Source: Myroides profundi
Lineage (GTDB): Bacteria; Bacteroidota; Bacteroidia; Flavobacteriales; Flavobacteriaceae
Direction of reading: 5' to 3'
Assembly: GCF_000833025.1 (NCBI RefSeq)
Contig: NZ_CP010817.1
Coordinates: forward strand, 3,162,001-3,226,000
Length of the DNA stretch: 64,000 bases
In this document: positions 18,108-27,762 of the stretch, in pieces
Numbering within the stretch: the first letter of the stretch is position 1
Layout: the number at the start of each line of letters is the position of its first letter
Notes under the pieces: model-generated
Seen by the model: the letters and a program-made list of their open reading frames with translations, nothing else
What the model was told of the DNA's origin: nothing
Database searches by the model: none
Made by a program: the position numbers and the translations under genes

Positions 18108-19406
18108 CTACTTTTTATTAGGTATTCTTAATAACAGAACAAAACCTACAGCAAAAAACAGGATTAAAAACAATATAGCATTCTGCATCTTACCAGTGAT
18201 ATCACTTACTAATCCATACATAGACATCCCTAGCACAATACCTAGCTTCTCTGTCACATCATAAAAGCTAAAGAAGGAAGTCGTATCCGTAGTCTCTGGC
18301 AATAGTTTAGAATATGTAGATCGAGATAATGATTGTATCCCTCCCATTACTAATCCTACAAAACTAGCTGCCACATAGAACTCATTAGGCGTGATTATAG
18401 TATATGCATATAGACATATTATAATCCATAACGCATTTAAGACACATAACGTATAAATATTGCCAATTTTTTTTGACAATAGAGATGTCAAATAAGCTCC
18501 TAGTACAGCTACCAACTGTATCATCAGTATACTTAATATTAAGCCTGTTGTACGTTGAGTATCGTTTTCCCATGCGATTTCTTTTTCTCCAAAATAAGCT
18601 GCGATAACCATCACTGTCTGCACTGCCATACTGTAGACAAAGAAAGCTACTAAATATCTCTTTAGAGCAACATATTCTCTCAACTCTCCCCATACCTTCT
18701 TTAACTCTCTAAAGCCTTTAAAAAATAGAGATCGAGTAATTTTTTTCTCATTTTTAAAGTCTGGCAAATACTTAAATGTATATAAGCTAAACCCTATCCA
18801 CCACAGACCTACAAGTATAAACGAGAAGCGCATAGCCGTCATAGCAGTGGTAAAACCAAAGGTGTCATACTTCATCACTAACAATAAGTTTAACAGTAGT
18901 AGTATAACACTTCCGATATATCCTAGTGCATATCCCTTTGCACTTATTCTATCCTGCTGCTCTGTAAGTGCGATATCAGGAAGGTATGAATTATAAAAAA
19001 CTAAACTTCCCCAAAAACCTATTAACCCAAACATATAGATCAATAAGCTCAACAACATATAATCTAGACTAAAGAAATAAAGAAGCATACACGATACAGA
19101 CCCTATTCCACAGAACAGTTTCATAAAGAACTTCTTATTTCCTAAATAATCAGCTATTCCTGATAATATAGGTGATAGTATACAGACTATTAAGAATCCT
19201 ATCGCAGTGATATAACTGATAATTGATTCACTCTTAATAGAGGTTCCCCAAAAATCAAAACTATCAATATTCAACTCTCTAAATAGAGATCCATAATACA
19301 ACGGAAAGATAGATGACGAAATAACTAAGGCATATACTGAGTTGGCCCAATCATAAAATGCCCATGCATTTAAAAGTTTTTTATCCCCTTTTACAAAACT
19401 TTTCAT
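18108..19406 (-). CDS. MFS transporter, UMF1 / Atg22-like family
   Basis: A 432-residue inner-membrane transporter with about 12 hydrophobic segments. The N-terminal motif (LLNAWAFYDWANSVYALVI) is the signature of the UMF1 (unknown major facilitator 1) branch related to Atg22 vacuolar effluxers, and GIADYLGNKK is the cytoplasmic loop. The C-terminal half carries GGIQSLSRSTYSKLLP, also a UMF1 mark. Substrate unknown. It starts about 50 bases downstream of the M48 protease gene's terminator. Confidence 0.8.
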   Translation of the reverse strand: MKSFVKGDKKLLNAWAFYDWANSVYALVISSSIFPLYYGSLFRELNIDSFDFWGTSIKSESIISYITAIGFLIVCILSPILSGIADYLGNKKFFMKLFCGIGSVSCMLLYFFSLDYMLLSLLIYMFGLIGFWGSLVFYNSYLPDIALTEQQDRISAKGYALGYIGSVILLLLNLLLVMKYDTFGFTTAMTAMRFSFILVGLWWIGFSLYTFKYLPDFKNEKKITRSLFFKGFRELKKVWGELREYVALKRYLVAFFVYSMAVQTVMVIAAYFGEKEIAWENDTQRTTGLILSILMIQLVAVLGAYLTSLLSKKIGNIYTLCVLNALWIIICLYAYTIITPNEFYVAASFVGLVMGGIQSLSRSTYSKLLPETTDTTSFFSFYDVTEKLGIVLGMSMYGLVSDITGKMQNAILFLILFFAVGFVLLLRIPNKK

Positions 19407-19427
19407 AGTCTATTCTATTTAAAAAAA

Positions 19428-19450
19428 TAAGCTACCAAAAGGTAGCTTAC
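19428..19450 (-). terminator. Terminator of the M48 protease gene
   Basis: A short palindrome (taagctaccaaaaggtagctta) with an A run after it on the minus strand, 10 bases beyond the stop codon. Confidence 0.6.
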
Positions 19451-19457
19451 TCTATTT

Positions 19458-20273
19458 TTATCTTCCGAAAGATACACCAAATTTTGCTGCTTCAGCTTTC
19501 GCTTCAGGAATTAATTTCTTCAAATTAGCAATACGCTCTTCATTACTAGGGTGAGTACTCATCCATGAGCTTCCTCCCCCACTACCATCTCTAGCAGCCA
19601 TTCTACTCCAGAAACTAACAGCTTCTTCTGGATTATACCCAGCGATAGCCATTAATGTCAATCCTATTTTGTCAGCTTCTGTCTCATGTGATCTACTGAA
19701 CGGTAACATACCTGCTACATTACTACCATACCCATACAGCCCTGCACTTAACTGTTTAGTCGTCGCACTAGACTTAGCAGTAGCTGCATCTATTGCCACA
19801 GCTCCCGCCTGTTGTAGCATACCTGCACTCATGCGTTGTTGTCCATGATTAGCTAACGCGTGAGCTACCTCATGCCCCATCACTACAGCTATCCCAGCAT
19901 CTGTCTGACAGTATGGCAAAATACCTGTGTAGAACACAATCTTACCTCCTGGCATACACCACGCATTCACTTCCTTATCATCTACTAAGTTATACTCCCA
20001 TTTATAATCATTAAGATAACTTCCATACCCATTAGCTGTCAACCAAACTTCTGCTGCTTTCTTAATTTTCACACCCACATCAGCTACACGTTGTGCATCT
20101 TTTGTCCCCTTTATCACTTTATGCTCTTTTAAAAAAGTATCATATTGTGAAAAAGACATTGGAAACAACTCTGCATTAGAAGTAAACGCCATAGTTTTTT
20201 TCCCTGTAAAAGGATTTGTTGCACAAGCAGTTAACAACAAAACAGTTCCGATAGAGAATACGATTTTTTTCAT
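19458..20273 (-). CDS. M48 family metalloprotease, LoiP-like lipoprotein
   Basis: A 271-residue exported protease. The lipoprotein signal ends at TAC17 (LLLTAC). The zinc motif HEVAH is at residues 134-138 (GHEVAHALANHG) and a third ligand Glu is in SHETEADKIG. The family also has the N-terminal MPGGKIVFYTG block. Probably a periplasmic or outer-membrane quality-control protease, as in E. coli LoiP/BepA, though the lipoprotein site is inferred from the sequence only. Confidence 0.9.
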   Translation of the reverse strand: MKKIVFSIGTVLLLTACATNPFTGKKTMAFTSNAELFPMSFSQYDTFLKEHKVIKGTKDAQRVADVGVKIKKAAEVWLTANGYGSYLNDYKWEYNLVDDKEVNAWCMPGGKIVFYTGILPYCQTDAGIAVVMGHEVAHALANHGQQRMSAGMLQQAGAVAIDAATAKSSATTKQLSAGLYGYGSNVAGMLPFSRSHETEADKIGLTLMAIAGYNPEEAVSFWSRMAARDGSGGGSSWMSTHPSNEERIANLKKLIPEAKAEAAKFGVSFGR

Positions 20274-20388
20274 TATTTTTTATTTTCAAAATTAATAGGA
20301 ATTCGCATAATTCAAAAACTTTTACTTTTATAATAATTCTTTTAGATTCTTTTATTTTGTAATTTTACCTGCTTAGAACATTATTATA

Positions 20389-21255
20389 ATGCAAAGTCAA
20401 AAACCAAAACAATCGCTTGAAATACCAAAAAGCATAATAGTAATAGGAAAAACATTACAATTATTTTCAAAGAATCTAGCGACTAGATATGCTCAAAACT
20501 TATTTGTCACTCCTCTTAAATTTAAACCACCTAAGAGAGAGAGAGAGATGCTAGACAAAAGTGTAGTGACTAAAATAACTGTCCCTGCACTGCGCAAAGA
20601 TATCGTAGTATATCAATATGGAACGAATAAAGCTGCTGATAAAAAGGCACTTCTTATACATGGATGGAACGGTAGAGGTACACAACTAGTAACTATTGCC
20701 AATATGCTAATGAGAGCAGGCTATGACATCGTAAGCTTCGATGCTCCAGGTCATGGTAAGTCTCCTAAAACAAAAACAAATATGACTGAGTTTATCGCTT
20801 CTGCATTCGAAGTAGAGAAACAGTTCGGTCCATTTGAGCTTGTTATTGGTCACTCACTAGGTGGGATGACTACCATGAATGCCCTAAGAGATGGTCTTAA
20901 GGCAAAAAAAGCTGTTATACTAGGAAGTGGAGACGTAGTGAAAGATGTAGTAGATGACTTCGTCAAACAAATAGAGCTAAAACCTATTATCTCTAAAAAG
21001 ATTCAAGAACGATTCGAAACTCAGTTTAACCAAACTATGGAGAGCTACACTGTACACTTAGCAGCAGAACAGATCGATATACCTCTGCTAATTATGCACG
21101 ATGAAGATGATCTAGACGTAAATGTAAGAGCTGCCTATGCAATTAAAAAACATAGTAAGAATGCAGAGATTATGATCACATCAGGTCTTGGTCACCGCAA
21201 GATCTTAGGAGATAAAAAAATAATAGAACGCATCAAAGCTTTCATAGAACAATAG
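20389..21255 (+). CDS. Alpha/beta hydrolase
   Basis: A 288-residue cytosolic hydrolase. Oxyanion block LIHGWNGRG, nucleophile Ser in VIGHSLGG, acid in MHDEDDLD, and His in GLGHRKIL near the C-terminus. A basic N-terminal extension of ~70 residues lacks a signal peptide. It ends 4 bases before the msrB start, so both are probably one operon; why a hydrolase sits with MsrB is unclear. Confidence 0.85.
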   Translation: MQSQKPKQSLEIPKSIIVIGKTLQLFSKNLATRYAQNLFVTPLKFKPPKREREMLDKSVVTKITVPALRKDIVVYQYGTNKAADKKALLIHGWNGRGTQLVTIANMLMRAGYDIVSFDAPGHGKSPKTKTNMTEFIASAFEVEKQFGPFELVIGHSLGGMTTMNALRDGLKAKKAVILGSGDVVKDVVDDFVKQIELKPIISKKIQERFETQFNQTMESYTVHLAAEQIDIPLLIMHDEDDLDVNVRAAYAIKKHSKNAEIMITSGLGHRKILGDKKIIERIKAFIEQ

Positions 21256-21259
21256 ATTA

Positions 21260-21736
21260 ATGAAAACAGTTGTATTCAGTTGTATCATTCTAAGTATATT
21301 AGCCTGTAAAGATGTAAACTATCAAAAGATACCAAAGATGAAAAAAGATAAAACAACAACAGAACAAGAATGGCAACAAACCCTAACTCCTGCTGAGTAC
21401 TATGTACTAAGAGAGAAAGGGACAGAACGTCCATTCACTGGAGAATACAACGACTTTAATGAGCAAGGAACGTATCACTGTGCAGGGTGTGGGCAGTTAT
21501 TATTTAACTCCGATACTAAATTTGATGCACATTGTGGTTGGCCTTCATTTGATAAAGCGATAGAAGGTGCTGTTAACTATATAGAAGATCTATCACATGG
21601 AATGAAGAGAGTTGAAGTAACATGTTCTAACTGTAATGGACATCTAGGACATATCTTCCCAGACGGACCTGCTGAGACTACAGGTATGAGATACTGTATG
21701 AACTCCATCTCATTAAAATTCAAAAAACAAGAATAA
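21260..21736 (+). CDS. Peptide-methionine (R)-S-oxide reductase, lipoprotein form
   Basis: A 158-residue repair enzyme reducing methionine-R-sulfoxide in proteins. Zinc-binding cysteines are Cys74, Cys77, Cys122 and Cys125 (CAGCG and CSNCNGH), and the catalytic Cys146 is in GMRYCMNS. The N-terminus is a short lipoprotein-like signal ending at ILAC16, so this copy is predicted to be exported and membrane-anchored, protecting envelope proteins. The alternative start at Met27 (MKKDKTTTEQ) would give a cytosolic enzyme; the 4-base spacing to the upstream stop codon favours the longer form. Confidence 0.9.
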   Translation: MKTVVFSCIILSILACKDVNYQKIPKMKKDKTTTEQEWQQTLTPAEYYVLREKGTERPFTGEYNDFNEQGTYHCAGCGQLLFNSDTKFDAHCGWPSFDKAIEGAVNYIEDLSHGMKRVEVTCSNCNGHLGHIFPDGPAETTGMRYCMNSISLKFKKQE

Positions 21737-21744
21737 CTATAGAT

Positions 21745-21778
21745 AAAGAGAATAATGATTTAATTATTCTCTTTTTTT
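21745..21778 (+). terminator. Terminator after msrB
   Basis: An inverted repeat (aaagagaataat / attattctcttt) followed by T7, immediately after the msrB stop. Confidence 0.8.
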
Positions 21779-22116
21779 GTTTGTATACTTCCTATTTCAC
21801 TTCACTCATATTACCTATCTAGTAGCGAATGAGTCCGTAGTGAGTCCGTTATGAGTCCGTACTCACTCCGTTAAAATGTATAATATAACGGAGTCATCAC
21901 CTACTCACCGTACTATCACTAAATACATATCTCATATAAGCTTAAGACAAGATATAGAGGTAAGAGGCATAAAGTACTATACAAACAGCTAATACAGCGA
22001 TATTATCTATGCATATAGTTTAGCTAGACCTCACTACTTTATAGCCATATAGAGCGTGACAATATACTTTCTGCCAATACTGACAATAAGCGGTCGTCCA
22101 ATCTACTCCTTAGTTA
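21779..22116. other. Intergenic region with direct and inverted repeats
   Basis: No gene was found between msrB and birA. The left half carries an array of short repeats (21829-21897), described separately. The rest is AT-rich with no clear RNA gene. Confidence 0.6.
21829..21897. repeat. Three 9-base direct repeats plus an inverted pair
   Basis: tgagtccgt occurs at 21830, 21841 and 21852, an exact 11-base period (about one helical turn). The following actccgtta and, 12 bases later, taacggagt form a 9-bp inverted repeat at 21866-21895. Such helically phased repeats can be protein-binding sites, but no nearby regulator is known. Confidence 0.7.
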
Positions 22117-22848
22117 TTAGTACAATAACTTTACTTGTTTGATTTCAAATAGCTCTACACTATCATCTTCCTTTTTCACACTTAATAACCCATTCTTAGT
22201 CACCCCTTGTATAATCCCCATAAAGCGAACACCACTAGGTAGTTCAAAAACACTAGGAATATTAATACGATATAAATTACGATGATATTCTTCCCATATA
22301 AATGAGCTTCCTAAAGTGACATACTTCTGACAGTATTCTTTCAGTGAAGCCAATATAGCGTGCATCACTTCATCTTTATCCACTTTTTCACCACATAATT
22401 TGAATAAAGAGGTCGCTTGAGGCAGTTGGTCGAAGTTTTCTTGGTTAGCATTTATACCTATACCTACTACTGACAGAGTTTCTCCTGAAGCTTTGATAAT
22501 ATTTTCAATCAAAATGCCACCAATCTTCTTATTATATGACAATATGTCGTTTGGCCACTTTATGCTAAATGGCAGATTATATAACTTTTTAATCCCTGAA
22601 TAAACGCTTAATGCCACAAGAATATTTAGATCAAAAACATGCTCTGGAGTCTCTAACAGATCCTTCACTAACACACTAAACGCTAAGCTACTACCCACTT
22701 CTCCCTTCCATACACTACCTCTCTGTCCCTTACCCTGAAATTGATTTTCAGTAGCTACAACAGTAAAATTTTCTAGATTGGAATGCGTTAATATTTCCTT
22801 CAAATAAGTATTCGTTGACCCTATGGCATCGAGTTTGATAATATTCAT
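22117..22848 (-). CDS. Biotin--[acetyl-CoA-carboxylase] ligase
   Basis: A 243-residue enzyme that attaches biotin to the carrier domain of acetyl-CoA carboxylase. The motifs are TNTYLKE, the biotinyl-AMP loop QRGSVWKG, and KWPNDILSYNKKIGGIL. The N-terminal DNA-binding winged helix of E. coli BirA is absent, so this is the ligase-only type without repressor function. It is divergent from rsfS. Confidence 0.95.
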   Translation of the reverse strand: MNIIKLDAIGSTNTYLKEILTHSNLENFTVVATENQFQGKGQRGSVWKGEVGSSLAFSVLVKDLLETPEHVFDLNILVALSVYSGIKKLYNLPFSIKWPNDILSYNKKIGGILIENIIKASGETLSVVGIGINANQENFDQLPQATSLFKLCGEKVDKDEVMHAILASLKEYCQKYVTLGSSFIWEEYHRNLYRINIPSVFELPSGVRFMGIIQGVTKNGLLSVKKEDDSVELFEIKQVKLLY

Positions 22849-22947
22849 GTAAAATAATTATAGACTAATCTGATCGATTTCATTATATTTGAATCCAAAA
22901 TTAGCAAACATTACATTTAAACTAGAATAAAATAAGACAAAAAATAA

Positions 22948-23319
22948 ATGGCAGACAAAAATATTAATAACGACGAATTGATTGCAAACATTGTAAAAGG
23001 GATAGAATCAGTTAAAGGTGAAAACATTACAATAATCGATCTAAGAGAAATAGACAACACTCCTTGCGATTACTTTATCATAGCTGATGGTAACTCTAAC
23101 ACTCAAGTTAATGCCATTTCAGGTTCTGTACAAAAATTAGTCTCTAAAGAATTACGTGATAAACCTTGGCACGTAGAAGGTGAAGATAATGCAGAATGGA
23201 TTTTAATGGATTATGTAAACGTTGTTGTACACGTGTTTCAAAAACACATCCGTGAATTCTACAACATCGAAAGCTTATGGGGAGACGCTAAAATCACTAC
23301 TATTGACAGCCAGTATTAA
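22948..23319 (+). CDS. Ribosome silencing factor RsfS
   Basis: A 123-residue factor that binds ribosomal protein uL14 and blocks subunit joining under starvation. Family motifs are CDYFIIADGNSNTQVNAI and the C-terminal WHVEGEDNAEWILMDY with VVVHVF. It sits 18 bases before ftsH, so the two are probably co-transcribed, as in many Flavobacteria. Confidence 0.95.
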   Translation: MADKNINNDELIANIVKGIESVKGENITIIDLREIDNTPCDYFIIADGNSNTQVNAISGSVQKLVSKELRDKPWHVEGEDNAEWILMDYVNVVVHVFQKHIREFYNIESLWGDAKITTIDSQY

Positions 23320-23337
23320 CCACTAAACCAAAATTTC

Positions 23338-25302
23338 ATGTCGGAAAATATGAAACCTAACCAAAATAAATCAAGATTTAATCCATGGGTATTATATGGT
23401 AGTATCTTGGTGATTATCTTGGTGATAAATTTCCTTACTAATGGAAGCAGCTTTGGGAACTCAAGACAGTTGGGACTTTCTAAGCTATATGAATATGTAG
23501 AGAAAGGATATGTTGAAAGAATTGACTTTAGCCGTTCTGTTGCTAAAGTGTATCTAACACCAGAAGCTCAAAAAAGCAAAGAGTTTGAAGATTTAAACAA
23601 AAATAATATACTTGGAAGAGAAAATGCAGGACCTCAATTCTTAACTGACATTGGAGACGCAAAGATGTTCCAAGAAAAATTAGACAAAGCAGCTACTGAA
23701 GGAAAGATTAAAGAATATAAATCTGAACCTGAAAGTAACTGGGGAGATATCCTTATTAGCTTCCTACCTATCATCATCATCATCGGATTCTGGTTATTCA
23801 TGATGAGAAGAATGACTGGTGGCGGAGGAGCTGGTGGTGGAGGTCAAATCTTCTCTATCGGAAAATCTAAAGCAAAATTATTTGACGAGAAAAACGACAT
23901 TAAAGTTAGCTTTAAAGATGTAGCTGGATTAGAGGGTGCGAAAGAAGAAATCGTTGAAATCGTTGAATTCTTAAAGAACCCTGAAAAATATACTTCTATC
24001 GGAGGTAAGATACCTAAAGGAGCACTATTAGTAGGGCCTCCAGGTACAGGTAAGACTTTATTAGCTAAAGCTGTTGCTGGTGAAGCGCAAGTTCCATTCT
24101 TCTCTCTTTCGGGATCTGATTTCGTAGAGATGTTCGTAGGAGTAGGAGCTTCTCGTGTAAGAGACTTATTTAAACAAGCTAAAGAGAAATCTCCAGCAAT
24201 TATCTTTATTGATGAAATTGATGCTGTAGGACGTGCTCGTGGTAAGAGCAACTTCTCTGGTTCTAATGATGAAAGAGAAAATACATTAAACCAATTATTA
24301 ACAGAGATGGATGGTTTTGGTTCTAATACTAACGTAATTGTATTAGCCGCTACTAACCGTGCTGAGATATTAGATAAAGCATTACTAAGAGCTGGACGTT
24401 TTGACAGACAGATTTATGTAGACTTACCAGACGTTAAAGAACGTGAGGCTATCTTTAAAGTACACTTACGCAACATCAAGAAAGTAGATAACCTAGATAT
24501 CGACTTCTTATCTAAGCAAACACCTGGTTTCTCTGGTGCTGATATTGCTAACGTATGTAACGAGGCTGCATTAACAGCTGCTCGTAAAGATAAAAAAGAG
24601 GTGGATATGCAAGACTTCTTAGACGCTGTGGATAGAATCATCGGTGGTCTAGAGAAGAAAAACAAAATCATCTCTCCTGAAGAGAAATATGCTATCGCTA
24701 TACATGAGGCAGGTCACGCTACAGTAAGCTGGATGTGTGAGCACGCTTCTCCACTAGTGAAAGTAACTATCGTTCCTAGAGGACAAAGTTTAGGAGCTGC
24801 ATGGTACCTACCTACAGAAAGACAAATCGTAAGAACAGAACAAATGTTAGACGAAATGTGTGCTACTATGGGTGGACGTGCTGCTGAAAAGATCATCTTC
24901 GACAAGATATCTACAGGTGCATTAAGTGATCTAGAGAAAGTAACTAAACAAGCTAAGGCTATGGTTACTATTTACGGCCTGAACGAAAAACTAGGTAATA
25001 TTACTTATTATGATTCGTCTGGACAAAGTGAATACAGTTTCGCTAAACCATACTCAGAAGAAACTGCTCGTGTAATAGACCAAGAGATTTCTGCTCTAAT
25101 AGAAGGTCAATACGAGAGAGCTATTTCTATCTTATCTGAGAACAGAGAAAAACTAGTACAACTAGCAGATTTACTTTGTGAAAAAGAAGTAATCTTCAAA
25201 CAAGATTTAGAGAACATCTTCGGTCCTAGACCCTTTGATAAAGAAGGAGCAGTAGAACTTAATATAACTACTGAAACAAAAACTGAAGATAACATAGAAT
25301 AA
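23338..25302 (+). CDS. ATP-dependent zinc metalloprotease FtsH
   Basis: A 654-residue membrane-bound AAA+ protease for quality control of membrane and regulatory proteins. Two transmembrane segments (residues ~17-34 and ~138-156) flank the periplasmic region (35-137), then a Gly-rich linker (GGGGAGGGG), Walker A at 233-240 (GPPGTGKT), Walker B IIFIDEIDA, SRH region, and the zinc site HEAGH at 456-460, with a third ligand Asp in GALSDLEK. Length and order match the family. The start codon directly follows rsfS. Confidence 0.97.
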   Translation: MSENMKPNQNKSRFNPWVLYGSILVIILVINFLTNGSSFGNSRQLGLSKLYEYVEKGYVERIDFSRSVAKVYLTPEAQKSKEFEDLNKNNILGRENAGPQFLTDIGDAKMFQEKLDKAATEGKIKEYKSEPESNWGDILISFLPIIIIIGFWLFMMRRMTGGGGAGGGGQIFSIGKSKAKLFDEKNDIKVSFKDVAGLEGAKEEIVEIVEFLKNPEKYTSIGGKIPKGALLVGPPGTGKTLLAKAVAGEAQVPFFSLSGSDFVEMFVGVGASRVRDLFKQAKEKSPAIIFIDEIDAVGRARGKSNFSGSNDERENTLNQLLTEMDGFGSNTNVIVLAATNRAEILDKALLRAGRFDRQIYVDLPDVKEREAIFKVHLRNIKKVDNLDIDFLSKQTPGFSGADIANVCNEAALTAARKDKKEVDMQDFLDAVDRIIGGLEKKNKIISPEEKYAIAIHEAGHATVSWMCEHASPLVKVTIVPRGQSLGAAWYLPTERQIVRTEQMLDEMCATMGGRAAEKIIFDKISTGALSDLEKVTKQAKAMVTIYGLNEKLGNITYYDSSGQSEYSFAKPYSEETARVIDQEISALIEGQYERAISILSENREKLVQLADLLCEKEVIFKQDLENIFGPRPFDKEGAVELNITTETKTEDNIE

Positions 25303-25330
25303 TAGAGACTCAACCTCTATAAACATTAAA

Positions 25331-25365
25331 AATCTTAACCTAAAGGCAACTTTAAGTTAAGATTT
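25331..25365 (+). terminator. Terminator after ftsH
   Basis: A 9-bp stem (aatcttaac / gttaagatt) followed by eight T, about 28 bases past the ftsH stop. Confidence 0.65.
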
Positions 25366-25369
25366 TTTT

Positions 25370-25377
25370 TATCTTTG
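25370..25377 (+). promoter_or_regulatory. Possible -7 element for the LUD-cdsA-psd operon
   Basis: TATCTTTG fits TAnnTTTG; the region upstream is the ftsH terminator and no clear -33 TTTG was found, so the call is weak. Confidence 0.35.
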
Positions 25378-25416
25378 AATACTTAATCAATTTATTTCAT
25401 CGGAGTTTATTTTAAT

Positions 25417-26028
25417 ATGAGTTTTTTCAAGAAGTTATTAAAAGTATTTCAACCTTCTGACCCAGTAGAGGAAAGCCCTGCTGTGCATAAAAGTCAATAC
25501 TTACCTGAAGAAAAACTTCCTGTGGATGAACTTTTTACTTTAAACTTTAAAGAGAATGGTGGCAAGTTTTTGTACTGTGAAACGCTAGATGAACTAAATG
25601 AATCTTTTATCAATATTCTCGTAGAGAATGATTGGTTTGAAACTGAAGCACAAACGTATGAAAGTCCTCTGTACTCTATGCTACAAGAGAACAATATAAA
25701 ATATGGCGAAGTAAAGAACCCAACTTTCTTTTTCTCTGGGTGCGAAAACTTAATAGCCGAAGACGGTTCTATTCTATTTTGTGATAAACAAATCAAGAAT
25801 AATAAAGCACACGATTTACCAGATAATATTGTAGTCCTAGCTAAGACTAGTCAAATGACTAGAACAAAAAGTGATGGCTTAAGAGAAATCAAAAGAAAAT
25901 ATGGTAGTGCACTACCTAGTAACATTACAACATTTAATTGCTTTAAACAATCTACCAATGAAAGCGATTTTTTAAGCTATGGTAGAACTCCCAAGAATTT
26001 GTATTTATTACTTTTAGAAGATCTATAA
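25417..26028 (+). CDS. LUD-domain (LutC/YkgG-like) protein
   Basis: A 203-residue soluble protein with the LUD fold pattern ([12 protein letters not shown], and the C-terminal segment with a [13 protein letters not shown] core). In characterised relatives LutC takes part in lactate oxidation, but here it is isolated from lutA/lutB, and Flavobacteria keep this gene between ftsH and cdsA, so its function is unknown. It ends one base before cdsA starts, indicating coupled expression. Confidence 0.7.
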   Translation: MSFFKKLLKVFQPSDPVEESPAVHKSQYLPEEKLPVDELFTLNFKENGGKFLYCETLDELNESFINILVENDWFETEAQTYESPLYSMLQENNIKYGEVKNPTFFFSGCENLIAEDGSILFCDKQIKNNKAHDLPDNIVVLAKTSQMTRTKSDGLREIKRKYGSALPSNITTFNCFKQSTNESDFLSYGRTPKNLYLLLLEDL

Positions 26029-26029
26029 T

Positions 26030-26830
26030 ATGTCAGAAACAGTTACTCGAGCAATATCAGGCGTTGTATACATTGCGCTTTTGATTGGAGCAACGTTGTA
26101 CTCACCTACTAGCTTTGAAATTCTTTTCGGAGCATTTATGTTCATTGCATCATACGAATTTGCAAAACTAATCAAGCTACCAAAATCATTAGCTATGATT
26201 ATCTCTCTTATGGCCTCTGCGTGTCTTGCGTGGTATAGAGATATATTACCTATTAATGCGATAGCTATATTCGCAGCTGTAGTTCTACTTGCACTATTAG
26301 CTGAATTATTTACTACAAAAAAACCTAATCGATCATTTCCTATCAAAATGATTATATTCTTAGGTTATGTAATATCATCATTTGTTACACTTCAGTACTT
26401 ACCGTTTGTTAATGATGGTAATCAGCCTGTATATGTTCCTCAAATCATTATTGGTATTTTAATAATGATCTGGACTAACGATACTTTTGCTTATATCACT
26501 GGAAAGAAATTTGGTAAAAATAAGTTATTCGAAAGAATATCACCTAAGAAAACAATAGAAGGTTTTCTAGGTGGAATGTTGTTTACAATTATCGCAGGAA
26601 CTATCTTAAGTCAATATTTCGACTTTTTTAATATTGTAATTTGGATAAGTAGTGCTATTTTTGTCAGCATTTTTGGAACGATCGGAGATTTAGTAGAATC
26701 TCATTTCAAAAGGGAGGCTGGCGTAAAAGACAGCGGTTCTATCATGCCTGGTCATGGTGGGATCTTAGATCGACTAGACAGTGTTATATTTGTAGCACCA
26801 TTTTTGTATTTAATATATCAAATTTTATAA
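26030..26830 (+). CDS. Phosphatidate cytidylyltransferase CdsA
   Basis: A 266-residue inner-membrane enzyme making CDP-diacylglycerol from phosphatidate and CTP. About seven hydrophobic segments and the signature at the C-terminus: [12 protein letters not shown], then [18 protein letters not shown] and [11 protein letters not shown] with the catalytic acidic residues. It is followed 2 bases later by psd, linking CDP-DAG supply to phosphatidylethanolamine synthesis. Confidence 0.95.
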   Translation: MSETVTRAISGVVYIALLIGATLYSPTSFEILFGAFMFIASYEFAKLIKLPKSLAMIISLMASACLAWYRDILPINAIAIFAAVVLLALLAELFTTKKPNRSFPIKMIIFLGYVISSFVTLQYLPFVNDGNQPVYVPQIIIGILIMIWTNDTFAYITGKKFGKNKLFERISPKKTIEGFLGGMLFTIIAGTILSQYFDFFNIVIWISSAIFVSIFGTIGDLVESHFKREAGVKDSGSIMPGHGGILDRLDSVIFVAPFLYLIYQIL

Positions 26831-26832
26831 CT

Positions 26833-27486
26833 ATGTTTCACAAAGAAGGAACTAAAATCATTTTCTTTTCATTAGTAATAGCTGCTGTATTAGTAGTTTT
26901 AGCTGATGTACTATGTGCTAGTATTCCATGGCTAAGAGTAGTCCTGCAATCAATAGTACTAATCTTTTTAATTCTAATATTACAATTCTTTAGAAACCCT
27001 GACAGAACTGTTACAGCGGATGATAATAAAATCTTAGCTCCTGTAGATGGTAAAGTTGTTGTTATAGAAGAAGTTTACGAACCAGAATACTTTAAAGAAA
27101 AAAGATTAATGGTATCTGTATTCATGTCCCCTATCAATGTACACGTAACACGTTATGCTTTAAGCGGACTTATCAAATACAGCCAATACCACGCTGGTAA
27201 ATACCTAGTAGCTTGGCATCCAAAAGCTAGTGAAGAGAACGAGCGTACTACTGTAGTAGTAGAGAACCCTGTTTTCGGAGAAGTAATGTACAGACAAATC
27301 GCTGGAGCACTAGCTAAACGTATCGTTAACTATGCTAAACCAGGTATGCAAGTAGTACAAGGTACTGACGCTGGATTTATTAAATTCGGTTCAAGAGTAG
27401 ACTTATATTTACCATTAGGCACAAAAGTTGATGTGGTATTAAATCAAAAAGCAATTGGTAATAAAACTGTTATTGCGCACAAATAA
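26833..27486 (+). CDS. Phosphatidylserine decarboxylase (small type)
   Basis: A 217-residue enzyme converting phosphatidylserine to phosphatidylethanolamine. Two N-terminal membrane segments, the PxDG block VDGKVVVIEE, the HVTRY segment with FMSPINVHVT, and the self-cleavage site at FGSRVD (Gly-Ser, which gives the pyruvoyl prosthetic group). It is the short archaeal/Bacteroidota type. It overlaps an operon with cdsA and an acyl-CoA-binding protein. Confidence 0.95.
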   Translation: MFHKEGTKIIFFSLVIAAVLVVLADVLCASIPWLRVVLQSIVLIFLILILQFFRNPDRTVTADDNKILAPVDGKVVVIEEVYEPEYFKEKRLMVSVFMSPINVHVTRYALSGLIKYSQYHAGKYLVAWHPKASEENERTTVVVENPVFGEVMYRQIAGALAKRIVNYAKPGMQVVQGTDAGFIKFGSRVDLYLPLGTKVDVVLNQKAIGNKTVIAHK

Positions 27487-27489
27487 ATA

Positions 27490-27762
27490 ATGAGCAATTT
27501 AGATTTAGATTTTACAGAAGCATACGAGCGAATTTCAAGAGAGGCTAAGAACCTTCCTCCTGATGTAATGTTGCGCATCTATGCTTTTTACAAACAAGCT
27601 ACAAATGGATTAAGCCACCAAGATTTCGAAGATATGTCTAGTGATCTTAAACGCGCTTTTAAATTTAATGCTTGGACACAAGTAAGTCATTTAACAATAG
27701 AAGAAGCTAAATTAGAATACATTAAGTTAGCGAAAGAAATATTAGATAATGAAAAAGCTTAA
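27490..27762 (+). CDS. Acyl-CoA-binding protein
   Basis: A 90-residue small protein with the ACBP four-helix pattern: LPPDVMLRIYAFYKQATNG (the YxxYKQATxG block) and FKFNAWTQ, plus EEAKLEYI. It would buffer long-chain acyl-CoA. Such proteins are uncommon in bacteria but known in Flavobacteria. Next to cdsA and psd it fits phospholipid metabolism. The end overlaps the following SOD start by 14 bases. Confidence 0.9.
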   Translation: MSNLDLDFTEAYERISREAKNLPPDVMLRIYAFYKQATNGLSHQDFEDMSSDLKRAFKFNAWTQVSHLTIEEAKLEYIKLAKEILDNEKA

